From JAAYHG01 sp012735455 (GTDB lineage Bacteria > Bacillota > DTU030 > DUMP01), in assembly GCA_050951365.1 (NCBI GenBank), contig JBMNIX010000008.1:1-64000 (forward strand): DNA of 64,000 bases, written 5' to 3'. Below, one piece after another: positions 15,783-24,835 of this stretch. The notes beneath the pieces are model-generated. The model saw only the letters and a program-made list of their open reading frames with translations, was not told the DNA's origin and ran no database searches. Every line of letters begins with the position of its first letter. The first letter of the stretch is position 1. The position numbers were made by a program, and so were the translations under genes.

Positions 15783-17309
15783 CTATACTGGTATTTCCCT
15801 ATCCAGCGCCCGGTATTGAAGGGCTTCGGCCACATGCAGGGCCGTGATGCGGTCGGAGCCCGCCAGATCGGCTATAGTACGGGCCACCTTGAGGATCCGG
15901 CTGTGGGCGCGGGCAGAGAGGCCCAGGCGGGTATAGGCAGACCGAAGAAGATCTTCCGCGTCTTTACCCAGGCGGCAAAAGCGCCGCAGCTGGACTGGAG
16001 TCATTTCGGTGTTTGTGCGGGTTGGTGTACCCTGAAACCGCTCCCGCTGGACACTGCGCGCTTGCTCTACCCGGGCACGAATGGTGGCTGAGGGTTCACC
16101 GCTTGTACCGGTTGATGCGAGGTCGGAATAGGGCACCCGTGGCACCTCCACGTGAAGGTCCAGACGGTCCAGCAGAGGCCCCGAGACTCGCGAGCGGTAG
16201 CGCTGGATGGCGTAAGGGGTACAGGTGCAATCACGGGCGGGGTCGCCGTAATACCCGCAAGGGCAAGGATTACTAGCCGCCACTATAAGGGGGCGAGCCG
16301 GATAAGTATAGCTGGCCTGAGCACGAGAGATGGTGAGTACGCCGTCTTCCAAAGGTTGGCGCAGGGCTTCGAGGATACTGCGCGGGAATTCGGGGAACTC
16401 ATCTAGAAATAGCACACCCAGATGTGCCAGGGTGATTTCGCCCGGACGTGGGATGCGGCCTCCACCGACGAGACCAGCAGCGGAGATGGTATGATGTGGA
16501 GCTCGGAAGGGACGCTCGGTAACCAGGGGCTTACTGTTGTTCAAGAGTCCAGCCACGCTGTAGATTTGGCTCAATTCCAGAGCTTCGTCGAAGGTCAGGG
16601 CTGGTAAAATACCAGGCAGGCGCCTGGCAAGCATGGTTTTGCCTGATCCAGGCGGGCCTACGAGATAGACATTGTGACCACCAGCCGCTGCGATCTCTAG
16701 CGCCCGCTTGGCGTGCTCTTGTCCTTTGACCTCGGCAAAGTCAGGGTAGAGCGCCGAGTCAGGGTTAAACTCGGCGGTGGGCACAGGTAAGGGCTCGCGC
16801 TCACCTTGAAGAAGTTCAACTACCTGGCCCAAAGTGGTGGCTGGGTAAACCTCTGCCCCTGCCGCCCAGGCAGCTTCGGCAGCATTGGCTGCCGGAAGAA
16901 TGAAACGGGCATAACCTTCCTTATATAAAGATGCCACCAATGGCAGGATGCCAGGTATGGGTCGAAGTGATCCGTCGAGGGAGAGTTCACCCAAGAAGAT
17001 AGCGTTCTGCCACTCGCCTAGGGTAACGGTGCCTGCCGCAGCGAGTAGCCCAACTGCCAGGGCCAAGTCGAAGGCAGGCCCCTCCTTAGGCAGATCGGCT
17101 GGAGCCAGGTTCACAGTTATTCTTTCGCCGGGAAAGTTAAACCCGGCGTTTTTAATGGCTGAGCGTACGCGCTCCCTGGCCTCTCTCAAGGCGGTGTCGG
17201 GCAGCCCTACAATATTAAACTGTGGCAAACCGAAAGAAACGTCTACCTCTACTGCAATGCAGACGCCGGAAAGTCCACGCAAGGTAGCGGAGTTAAGTTG
17301 CGCGAGCAA
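15783..17309 (-). CDS. comM: ComM/YifB-family Mg-chelatase-like AAA ATPase
   Basis: The 508-residue protein has the N-terminal ChlI domain (VDVSFGLPQFNIVGLPDTALREARERVRSA) and a Walker A GPPGSGKTMLARRLPGILP. It also has Walker B LFLDEFPEF, ASNPCPCGYYGD with Cys residues, and the C-terminal LSARAHSRILKVARTIADL. ComM-type helicases help branch migration of transformation DNA; many Firmicutes carry it near dprA, as here. The start is set at the TTG at 17309, because GGAGGAGG lies 7 bases upstream and the protein then begins LLAQLNSATLRG like its relatives. Longer frames to 17477 include untranslated leader. It is divergent from ku. Confidence 0.9.
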   Translation of the reverse strand: MLAQLNSATLRGLSGVCIAVEVDVSFGLPQFNIVGLPDTALREARERVRSAIKNAGFNFPGERITVNLAPADLPKEGPAFDLALAVGLLAAAGTVTLGEWQNAIFLGELSLDGSLRPIPGILPLVASLYKEGYARFILPAANAAEAAWAAGAEVYPATTLGQVVELLQGEREPLPVPTAEFNPDSALYPDFAEVKGQEHAKRALEIAAAGGHNVYLVGPPGSGKTMLARRLPGILPALTFDEALELSQIYSVAGLLNNSKPLVTERPFRAPHHTISAAGLVGGGRIPRPGEITLAHLGVLFLDEFPEFPRSILEALRQPLEDGVLTISRAQASYTYPARPLIVAASNPCPCGYYGDPARDCTCTPYAIQRYRSRVSGPLLDRLDLHVEVPRVPYSDLASTGTSGEPSATIRARVEQARSVQRERFQGTPTRTNTEMTPVQLRRFCRLGKDAEDLLRSAYTRLGLSARAHSRILKVARTIADLAGSDRITALHVAEALQYRALDREIPV

Positions 17310-17425
17310 AGCAAAACCTCCTCCAACGGGCACTATTCGCTTTTGTGTCAAGGTTTTCCTGCTGGCTAGAGATACAGTATGAAATGCCCAGCCCGGAACC
17401 ATGCTAGAGGCAAGGAGGGATGAGG

Positions 17426-18241
17426 ATGCGTTCACTTTGGCGGGGTGCAGTAAGCTTTGGTCTCGTGAACATACCAATTCGACTGTACGCTGCTACAGAG
17501 AAGCAGGACATCAAGTTTCGTTATTTGCACCGGGAGTGTTTAACACCCATTGAGTACGAGAAGCGTTGTCCCTCGTGTGATCGGGAGATCACGAGCGATG
17601 AGATTGTTTGGGGTTATGAGTATGAGAAGGGGCGGTACGTGGTCCTCAACCAGGAGGACTTCGAGCGTCTGCCCCTCCATACCACCAAGACCATTGAGAT
17701 TATGGATTTTGTGGCCTTGACAGAGGTTGACCCGGCGTACTTCGACCGCACTTATTACCTGGAACCGGTGGAGGGCGGGGCTAAGGCTTACCAGCTGCTG
17801 CTCAAGGCCATGGAGCAAACACAAAAAGTGGCTATTGCCAAGGTTGTCTTGCGCTCGAAGGAGTCCCTAGCCACCATACGCACGCGTGACGGGGTATTGG
17901 TAATGGAAACCATGTTCTACGCCAATGAGATTAGGTCGCCGCAGGGGCTTAACCTGGGTGAAGGAACGGTGAAACTTAGTGAGAAGGAGCAGGAGATGGC
18001 GGTACGTCTGATAGACGAGCTGACCACCCCGTTCCAGCCAGAAAAGTATAGCAGCGAATACCGTGCGGCCCTTTCGGAACTCATTGCGGCTAAGGTTGCT
18101 GGCCAAGAGATCGCAGAGGTGCGGCCGGCCGCGCGGGCAGAGGTGGTGGATCTCATGGAGGCACTTCGCGCTAGCCTCAGCGAAGCAGAGAAGGAGCGTA
18201 AGCCGAAGAAGAAAACACGAGCGAAGAAGACTGCGGTGTGA
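17426..18241 (+). CDS. ku: Bacterial Ku protein (NHEJ)
   Basis: The 271-residue protein is a prokaryotic Ku core: SLWRGAVSFGLVNIPIRLYAATE at the N terminus, FRYLHRECLTPIEYEKRCPSC near 29-49, and YYLEPVEGGAKAYQLL. A Lys-rich tail (KERKPKKKTRAKK) probably aids DNA binding. Ku homodimers bind DNA double-strand ends and recruit the ligase in non-homologous end joining. Two ATGs occur at 17420 and 17426; the second is at proper distance (7 bases) from AAGGAGG. Its TGA overlaps the ATG of the ligase gene (TGATG at 18239-18243), showing translational coupling. Confidence 0.92.
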   Translation: MRSLWRGAVSFGLVNIPIRLYAATEKQDIKFRYLHRECLTPIEYEKRCPSCDREITSDEIVWGYEYEKGRYVVLNQEDFERLPLHTTKTIEIMDFVALTEVDPAYFDRTYYLEPVEGGAKAYQLLLKAMEQTQKVAIAKVVLRSKESLATIRTRDGVLVMETMFYANEIRSPQGLNLGEGTVKLSEKEQEMAVRLIDELTTPFQPEKYSSEYRAALSELIAAKVAGQEIAEVRPAARAEVVDLMEALRASLSEAEKERKPKKKTRAKKTAV

Positions 18242-19164
18242 TGCTACCTGAGACCATCCTACCCATGGAACCGGTTCAGATAGGAGAGCCTTTTGATGAT
18301 CCGAAGTTTCTTTATCAGGTCAAGTGGGATGGCATACGCATGATCAGTTACATTGAGGGGGGCAGGGTGCGGCTGCACAGCCGCAGCTTGAGGTCCAGGG
18401 ATGGCTTTTACCCGGAGCTGGATCTGCTCGTAGACCTAACACCAGATGGGACGGTCCTAGATGGGGAACTGGTTGCTTTAAAGGACGGGAAGCCCAGTTT
18501 CCCCCTTGTTCTCCGGAGAGAGCAGGTGACTACGCTGAAACAGGCACGGGAACTTGCCGGGGAGGTTCCGGTGGCCTACTTGGTCTTTGACATGCTTTAC
18601 TGTCAGGGCCGGCCTCTGCTGAAAGAACCCCTTAGCGAGCGACAGAGATACCTAAAGGAATTCCTGCAAGAAGCTGGTAGTGTGCATATTGTGGAGAGTT
18701 TCGCGTCCGGCATCGACCTCTTCCAGGTGGTAAAGGAGCAGGAACTGGAAGGGATAGTGGCCAAGAGGCGCAGCAGCCCGTACCTTATTGGGAGAAAATC
18801 ATCCGAGTGGCGCAAAGTGAAAGTGCGGCGCCGCCAACTTTGCCTGGTCGGGGGATACACAACGGAGGGGAAACGGGTCCGCTCCCTTTTGGTGGGGGCA
18901 TGGCAGAATGGCAACCTGCGCTACCTAGGCCGGGTGGGAACAGGACTTACGGCCCAGGAATGGGATGTCTTGGCGGAGCAGTTGCCAGCGTTGTCTGTCG
19001 AGACTTGCCCTTTTGTGCAGTGCCCACGTGCCCCGGGGTTGCACTTTGTAAGTCCGGTGTTGCCGGTCTGGGTGGAGTACAGTGAGTGGACTCCAGACCT
19101 TCTTCTTAGGGCACCTAGCATTATTGGTTTTGCTACAGCAAAGCCAACCGAGTGCTATCTTTAA
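18241..19164 (+). CDS. ligD: ATP-dependent DNA ligase (LigD ligase-domain type)
   Basis: The 307-residue protein has the nucleotidyl transferase motif I KWDGIR near residues 23-28 with the AMP-binding lysine, LDGELVALKDGKPSF (motif III region) near 72-86, motif IV EGIVAKRRSSPY near 171-182, motif V KVKVRR, and a C-terminal OB fold (LVGGYTTEGKRVRSLLVGAW). It seals ends bound by Ku. It lacks the polymerase and phosphoesterase domains fused in mycobacterial LigD; the polymerase is the next gene. The start ATG overlaps the ku stop. Confidence 0.9.
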   Translation: MLPETILPMEPVQIGEPFDDPKFLYQVKWDGIRMISYIEGGRVRLHSRSLRSRDGFYPELDLLVDLTPDGTVLDGELVALKDGKPSFPLVLRREQVTTLKQARELAGEVPVAYLVFDMLYCQGRPLLKEPLSERQRYLKEFLQEAGSVHIVESFASGIDLFQVVKEQELEGIVAKRRSSPYLIGRKSSEWRKVKVRRRQLCLVGGYTTEGKRVRSLLVGAWQNGNLRYLGRVGTGLTAQEWDVLAEQLPALSVETCPFVQCPRAPGLHFVSPVLPVWVEYSEWTPDLLLRAPSIIGFATAKPTECYL

Positions 19165-19193
19165 GGAGGATAAACTGAATCGGGGGAAATAGG

Positions 19194-20132
19194 ATGGTGC
19201 GAGAAGAAAAGCGCGTAGCCGTTGATGGGCGCGAACTTACCCTAACTAATCTCAGCAAAGTTTTTTGGCCTGAAGACGGCTACACCAAGGCCGATCTTAT
19301 CCATTACTATACAGAGATTTTTTCTTACCTAGCGCCTTACCTCAGAGATCGTCCCTTGGTAGTGACTCGCTACCCAAATGGTATTTTCGGGAAGTCCTTT
19401 TACCAAAAGAACCTGCCTAATTACGCGCCCGAGTGGATTGAGACTGTGGCAGTGCCAACAGAGTCAGAAAAACGGGTTATCCGTTTTCCAGTCTGCCAAG
19501 ATTTGTCCACTCTGCTCTGGTTGGTGAATCAGGGAGCAGTGGAACTGCACCCTTGGCTTTCGCGCCGGGACAAACTTGACTATCCGGATTTTGCCGTCTT
19601 CGATTTGGACCCGGATCCTCCTAGTTCTATTGTTGAGGCGAGGCAGGTGGCCCAGGTGCTACAGCGCTTTCTCACTGCATTGGGGCTGCAGGTTGTTATC
19701 AAGACCTCCGGTGCTACAGGGCTGCATCTATATGTGCCTTTGGCACGGGAGGAGACCTACGAGGAAGTTCGTGATTTTTGCGGTTTAGTGGCCCAAGCGG
19801 TAGCTGCAGAACTGCCGGATTTAGCAACTGTAGAACGCAAGGTGGCCAAGCGACAGGGCAAGGTCTATATCGACTGGCTACAGAATATTCGTGGGCAGAC
19901 CATCTGTGCTCCTTACAGTGTTCGTCCGCTTCCCCATGCTCCTGTTTCTACTCCCTTACGTTCCGAAGAGGTTGAAGAAGTGACAGGTGGCTGTAACATA
20001 AAGACCATGAGACGACGCATAAAGGAAGAAGGAGAGCTGTTTAGGGAGGCCCTCGCAGGGGGCGGGATTCTGCGACAGGCACTGGCCAATCTTAGGCCGC
20101 AGAAAGGAGGAATAACTGCCTTTGGCAGCTAA
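19194..20132 (+). CDS. ligD: NHEJ primase-polymerase (LigD polymerase domain)
   Basis: The 312-residue protein is a LigD-type archaeo-eukaryotic primase fold: LTNLSKVFWPEDGYTKADLIHYY near 17-39, RYPNG...SFYQKNLPNYAPEW near 61-82, metal aspartates in FAVFDLDPDPP near 131-141, KTSGATGLHLYVPL near 169-182, and YIDWLQNIRGQTICAPYSVR near 223-242. It would fill gaps with ribo- or deoxyribonucleotides during Ku-dependent end joining. It sits 29 bases after the ligase gene with its own GGGGGAAATAGG site. The three-gene split cassette lies between comM and dprA. Confidence 0.9.
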   Translation: MVREEKRVAVDGRELTLTNLSKVFWPEDGYTKADLIHYYTEIFSYLAPYLRDRPLVVTRYPNGIFGKSFYQKNLPNYAPEWIETVAVPTESEKRVIRFPVCQDLSTLLWLVNQGAVELHPWLSRRDKLDYPDFAVFDLDPDPPSSIVEARQVAQVLQRFLTALGLQVVIKTSGATGLHLYVPLAREETYEEVRDFCGLVAQAVAAELPDLATVERKVAKRQGKVYIDWLQNIRGQTICAPYSVRPLPHAPVSTPLRSEEVEEVTGGCNIKTMRRRIKEEGELFREALAGGGILRQALANLRPQKGGITAFGS

Positions 20133-20184
20133 GTAAACCAAAGGCAAATGGGGGAGAACGGGGGAGGGAGAGGAAATAGCACCC

Positions 20185-21267
20185 TTGAGTGAACGGGATC
20201 TCTGGCTGGCCGTGTCCGCTGTACCGGGAATAGGGCCACGTTCTTTCTACCAGCTGTTGGCAGAGTTTGATCACCTCCAAGACTTTTGGCATACCCCTGA
20301 GACTGAAGTCCTGGAGAGGCTGGCTGCATTAGGGCAGAAGCGTTTGCAGGCACTGCTTGAGGGTCGAAGGAGTTTTTCTTTGGAGCAGACCTTGGAACGG
20401 TTGGCTGCAGCTAAGGTTCAGTACGTGACCCTGCTTGATGCGGACTATCCCGAACGTCTAAAGACTATTTTTGATCCACCGCCGGTGCTGTATTACCGGG
20501 GGACCCTGAGTTCAGAAGATACCCTCGCAGTGGCGGTAGTGGGATCGCGCCGGGCAACGGCCTACGGACGAGAGGTGGCCACGAAAATTGCTCGGGAGTT
20601 GGCTGAAGCCGGGGTTACTGTGGTAAGCGGTTTGGCCCGCGGAATAGACAGCGCCGCACACCGCGGTGCGCTGGCTGGGCACGGACGTACTCTGGCCGTG
20701 TTAGGCTGTGGTTTGGATGTCACGTATCCACCGGAGAATGGGCGGCTATACGCTCAAATTGCCGAGCAAGGCGCAGTCCTGAGTGAGTTTCCCTTGGGTA
20801 CACCGCCCGAGGCAAGGAACTTTCCTCTGCGGAACCGAGTGATTAGCGGTTTGTCTCGAGGTGTGCTGGTAGTGGAGGCAGCGCGCACCAGTGGCTCGCT
20901 TATAACGGCCGATTGCGCCCTTGAACAGGGGAGAGACGTGTACGCTGTGCCTGGACCCATAACCAGTCCTTATAGCTGGGGAACAAATAATCTGATTAAG
21001 CAGGGGGCCCGGGTTGTACAAGGGGTGCAGGATGTACTGGTGGAGCTTGGTTTAGAATATAGAGAAGACCAAACACGAAGGCTACCGGACTTGACGGACC
21101 AGGAAGAGAAGGTGTATTCTTTCTTTTCAGAGCGTAGCATTCATATTGATGAGCTGGTGCGCCTTTCCGGGCTCACGACGCAAGAGGTAACAACAGTGCT
21201 CATGATGTTGGAACTTAAGGGATTAGTGCGGCAACTACCAGGAAAAATGTTTTTCCGGTTACCATAA
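20185..21267 (+). CDS. dprA: DNA processing protein DprA
   Basis: The 360-residue protein has an N-terminal helical part (AVSAVPGIGPRSFYQLL), then the Rossmann-like DprA fold: VVGSRRATAYGREVATKIARELA near 115-137, SGLARGIDSAAHRGAL near 145-160, LGCGLDVTYPPEN near 169-181, EFPLGTPPEARNFPLRNRVISGLSRGVLVVEA near 198-229, and a C-terminal winged helix. DprA loads RecA onto incoming single-stranded DNA in natural transformation. The TTG at 20185 follows GGGAGAGGAA. The gene starts 52 bases after the polymerase gene and may be read from the same transcript. Confidence 0.92.
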   Translation: MSERDLWLAVSAVPGIGPRSFYQLLAEFDHLQDFWHTPETEVLERLAALGQKRLQALLEGRRSFSLEQTLERLAAAKVQYVTLLDADYPERLKTIFDPPPVLYYRGTLSSEDTLAVAVVGSRRATAYGREVATKIARELAEAGVTVVSGLARGIDSAAHRGALAGHGRTLAVLGCGLDVTYPPENGRLYAQIAEQGAVLSEFPLGTPPEARNFPLRNRVISGLSRGVLVVEAARTSGSLITADCALEQGRDVYAVPGPITSPYSWGTNNLIKQGARVVQGVQDVLVELGLEYREDQTRRLPDLTDQEEKVYSFFSERSIHIDELVRLSGLTTQEVTTVLMMLELKGLVRQLPGKMFFRLP

Positions 21268-21329
21268 CGGTAATACTGACAAAGGATATAATACTCCGGG
21301 CGACCTGCCCCGGCGTTGGGGGTTTGAGG

Positions 21330-23449
21330 ATGGCAAAGTATCTTCTTATAGTGGAATCTCCGGCAAAGGCCAAAACAATAGAAAAGTTCTTGGGTAAGAA
21401 TTACTCTGTAGCCGCCTCCATGGGCCATGTGAGGGACCTACCTAAGAGTCAATTTGGGGTAGATATAGAGGCAAACTATACCCCCAAATACATAACCATT
21501 CGGGGTAAGGGTGAAATCCTAAAGAAATTGCGCGACGCAGCCAAGAAGGCGGACAAGGTGTTCCTGGCTGCTGACCCGGACCGGGAAGGTGAGGCAATTG
21601 CCTGGCACTTGGCCCACATACTGGGAATTCCCCCTTCTTCTAATTGCCGTGTTGAGTTCAACGAGATAACGAAACAAGCAGTGTGGGAGTCCCTCAAGAA
21701 TCCGCGCACCATTGATCAACACCGTGTTGATGCTCAGCAGGCACGGCGTGTCCTGGACCGCCTGGTAGGATACAACCTCAGTCCCTTGCTCTGGGAGAAG
21801 GTTAAACGTGGACTTTCTGCGGGACGGGTGCAGTCTGTGGCGGTAAAACTCATTTGTGACCGGCAGCGGGAGATTGATGCCTTTGAACCTCAGGAATATT
21901 GGACCATTACCTCACAGCTGGCGAAGACCACAGGGGAGAGGTTTAGTGCCCGGTTGATCCAGCGGGGTGAGCAAAAGCTAGAGATAGGCAGCGAGGACGA
22001 GGCTGAGGCCTTGGTCAAGGAACTCAAGAAACAGTCTTTGCGGGTGCTCTCTGTTAACCGGCGCGAGCGTCGTAAGAACCCTAGTCCCCCCTTTACCACC
22101 AGCACTCTGCAGCAGGAGGCTTGCGCGTAGGCTTGGTTTTACTGTTAAGAAAACCATGGCAGTGGCTCAACAGCTCTATGAGGGTCTTGAGGTGGGAAAA
22201 GAGGGTCGTGTCGGCCTTATTACTTATATGCGTACCGACTCAATCCGGGTGTCTGAGATGGCACGCAGCGAGGCTTTGTCTTACATTACGGCTAGTTTTG
22301 GCGAAGAATATAAGGGTTCCGGAACTTTTGCTTCTCGGCGCCGGGGTAAGGTGCAGGATGCCCATGAGGGTATACGTCCCACTCAGGTAAGTCGCACCCC
22401 CAAGGACCTAAGTCCCTACTTAAGTCGGGATCAATTACGACTTTACACACTTATTTGGGAGCGTTTCCTGGCTAGTCAAATGGCCCCGGCGGTCTATGAC
22501 AGCGTGTCTGTGGAGATACTGGCTGGAGAGCTTAGACTTAGGGCCACAGGGTCGGAAGTAAAGTTTCCGGGCCATACAGCAGTGTACGAAGAGTCGCAGG
22601 AGGGTAATGAAGAGGAAAAGGCCCAGGTTCTGCCGTCTCTTGAGGAGGGAGAGACCCTTAGGTTTCTCAAGGTCTCTCCTGAGCAGCACTTTACTCAGCC
22701 ACCTGCCATGTATACGGAGGCTTCTCTGGTAAAAGCTCTGGAGGAGAAGGAGATTGGTCGGCCCAGCACCTATGCGCCCACGGTGGAGACCATTCTCAAG
22801 CGTGGTTATGTGGTGCGGGAACAAAAAAAGCTCAAGCCGACCGAGCTGGGTTTCATTGTTACAGACCTTTTGAGTGAGTACTTTCCGGAGATTATCGATG
22901 AAGAGTTTACTGCCGAGATGGAGGATAAGCTGGATCAGGTAGCAGAGGGGCAAGCTGAGTGGCGGCAGGTGGTGGGCGAGTTTTATCCTGCTTTCGCCAC
23001 TCAGTTGCAGGTAGCCAAGGAAAGGATGGCTCAAGTTCATGTGGCAGACGAGGTGAGCGATAAGGTTTGTGAGCTCTGCGGCCGGAACATGGTGATAAAG
23101 CAGGGACGCTTCGGCAAGTTCTTGGCCTGTCCTGGCTTTCCAGAGTGCCGCAACACAAAGCCCATTCGCGAAGGTACCGGCGTGAAATGTCCAGAGTGTG
23201 GCGGGGAGATCCTCGTTAAGACCTCGCGCCATGGGCGGCGCTTTTACGGCTGTGAAAACTATCCCGAGTGCAACTTTGTCACCTGGGATCGACCAATTGA
23301 AAAACGTTGCCCCGAGTGCGGGGCATTAATGGTACGCAAGGAGACTAAACGGCGGCCTCCGTATTTCGCCTGTAGCAACAAGGAGTGCCGTCACAAAAGA
23401 ACCCTCGCCAAGGGGGAAGGACAAGCGGAAAAAGAGGGTGGGTTCGTGA
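21330..23449 (+). CDS. topA: DNA topoisomerase I (frameshifted in this sequence)
   Basis: The protein has an N-terminal Toprim domain (LLIVESPAKAKTIEKFLG; acidic motif AADPDREGEAIAWHL), the active-site tyrosine in LITYMRTDSIRVS, KPTELG near the core end, and three C-terminal Cys4 zinc ribbons (from CELCGRNM to CRHKRTLAKG). It relaxes negative supercoils. The frame breaks at a TAG at 22128; removing one G at 22125 gives QQEACRRLGFTVKKTM, the family sequence. A second extra G in the run at 23412-23416 would explain why no stop precedes trmFO; without it the protein ends in KGKDKRKKRVGS and a TGA at 23447-23449. The corrected length of 705 residues is typical. Confidence 0.88.
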
Positions 23450-24765
23450 CGATAAGAGGGGTTAAGGTGATTGGTGCCGGCCTCGCTGGGAGTGAAGCGG
23501 CCTGGCAGCTGGCAAAGCGCGGGGTTAAAGTCAGACTCTTTGAGATGCGGCCCGAGACGCAGACTCCTGCCCACCACACGGATGGATTTGCAGAGTTGGT
23601 TTGCAGCAATTCGCTGCGAGCTGAGTCGGTGGAGAATGCAGTGGGCCTGCTCAAAGAGGAAATGCGGCGCATGGATTCACTCGTTATGCAGGCAGCGGCT
23701 GCCACCCGGGTACCTGCCGGCGGAGCTCTGGCCGTGGATAGGGAAGGTTTTTCTGCTTACATCACGGAAACGCTAATGCAACATCCAAATGTTACGGTGG
23801 AACGTAAGGAAGTCACAGAAATACCGTCTGACGACATAACCATCATCGCTTCAGGTCCGCTCACTTCAGAGCCGTTGGCTGAGCGTTTGGCCGAGCTTAC
23901 AGGTAGTGAAAACCTACACTTCCACGATGCCGTGGCCCCCATCGTTGCGCTGGAGTCAGTAAACATTGAGCATTGCTTTTGGGGATCTCGTTACGGCAAG
24001 GGTGGGGACAAAGCTTACTTGAACTGCCCTCTGACTAAGGAAGAATACGAGCGTTTTTGGCAAGAATTGGTGCAGGCTGAACGCTATCCACTCCATGAGT
24101 TTGAAGAGGTTAAAGTGTTTGAGGGTTGCATGCCGATAGAAATAATGGCTGCGCGCGGACCGGATACGTTGCGCTACGGTCCTCTCAAACCGGTTGGCCT
24201 GAAAGATCCGCGTACAGGTAAGGAACCGTATGCCGTTGTTCAGCTGCGGCAGGACAACCGCGAGGGGACCCTTTATAATCTGGTAGGTTTTCAGACTCAG
24301 CTCAAGTGGGGCGAGCAAAGGCGTGTTTTTGGTCTGATTCCTGGTCTGGAAAAGGCGGAGTTCGTGCGTTATGGGGTTATGCACCGGAATACCTTTATTG
24401 CCTCTCCCAAGGTGCTCTGGCCCACTTGGCAGTTCAAAGGGAGGCCGAATCTTTTTGTTGCTGGACAGGTTACCGGTGTGGAGGGCTATGTGGAATCGGC
24501 GGCTTCCGGCCTTATTGCGGGTATCAACGCGGCGCGCTTAGCTCGAGGCATGAGTCTTATAACTCTACCGATGGAGACAGCGTGTGGCGCCTTAGCCCAC
24601 TATGTTACCACTGCAAACCCCGAAACCTTTCAACCCATGAACATAAACTTTGGTCTTTTTTCACCCCTGGAAAAGAGGGTCAAGGGTCGTCGTGAACGTA
24701 ACCAGGCCTTGGCCCAAAGGGCCTTGCAGTGGTTTGACAATAATTGGAAAGATTTAGAATTATAG
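23446..24765 (+). CDS. trmFO: tRNA m5U54 methyltransferase, folate/FAD-dependent
   Basis: The 439-residue protein begins with an FAD-binding motif (VIGAGLAGSEAAWQLAKRG). It carries the TrmFO landmarks ELVCSNSLRAESVENAVGLLKEEMRRMDSL, FWGSRYGKGGDKAYLNCPLTKEEYERFW, FEGCMPIEIMAARGPDTLRYGPLKPVGL and GQVTGVEGYVESAASGLIAGINAAR. It makes 5-methyluridine at tRNA position 54 using methylenetetrahydrofolate. The GTG at 23446 is the natural start. In the sequence as given it is in frame with the topA zinc ribbons, so the two read as one 869-residue ORF, probably because of a one-base error; the usual arrangement would be a GTGA overlap. Confidence 0.9.
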   Translation: MTIRGVKVIGAGLAGSEAAWQLAKRGVKVRLFEMRPETQTPAHHTDGFAELVCSNSLRAESVENAVGLLKEEMRRMDSLVMQAAAATRVPAGGALAVDREGFSAYITETLMQHPNVTVERKEVTEIPSDDITIIASGPLTSEPLAERLAELTGSENLHFHDAVAPIVALESVNIEHCFWGSRYGKGGDKAYLNCPLTKEEYERFWQELVQAERYPLHEFEEVKVFEGCMPIEIMAARGPDTLRYGPLKPVGLKDPRTGKEPYAVVQLRQDNREGTLYNLVGFQTQLKWGEQRRVFGLIPGLEKAEFVRYGVMHRNTFIASPKVLWPTWQFKGRPNLFVAGQVTGVEGYVESAASGLIAGINAARLARGMSLITLPMETACGALAHYVTTANPETFQPMNINFGLFSPLEKRVKGRRERNQALAQRALQWFDNNWKDLEL

Positions 24766-24767
24766 TG

Positions 24768-24796
24768 TTGCCAAAATAATCTTTTTGTGCTAGGAT
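24768..24796 (+). promoter_or_regulatory. Possible sigma-A promoter before xerC
   Basis: TTGCCA (24768-24773) and TAGGAT (24791-24796) are 17 bases apart, starting just after the trmFO stop. A second possible -10 (TACAAT) lies slightly downstream. It could drive xerC-hslV-hslU-codY. Confidence 0.45.
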
Positions 24797-24835
24797 AGTT
24801 TCGTATACAATGCTTCCCTCTTCGAGGTGGTCAGA

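Noticed and set aside
22156..24765. Genuine TopA-TrmFO fusion protein as a firm call
   Set aside because: A one-base change in a G5 run gives the standard overlap of two genes, and several similar errors occur in this window.
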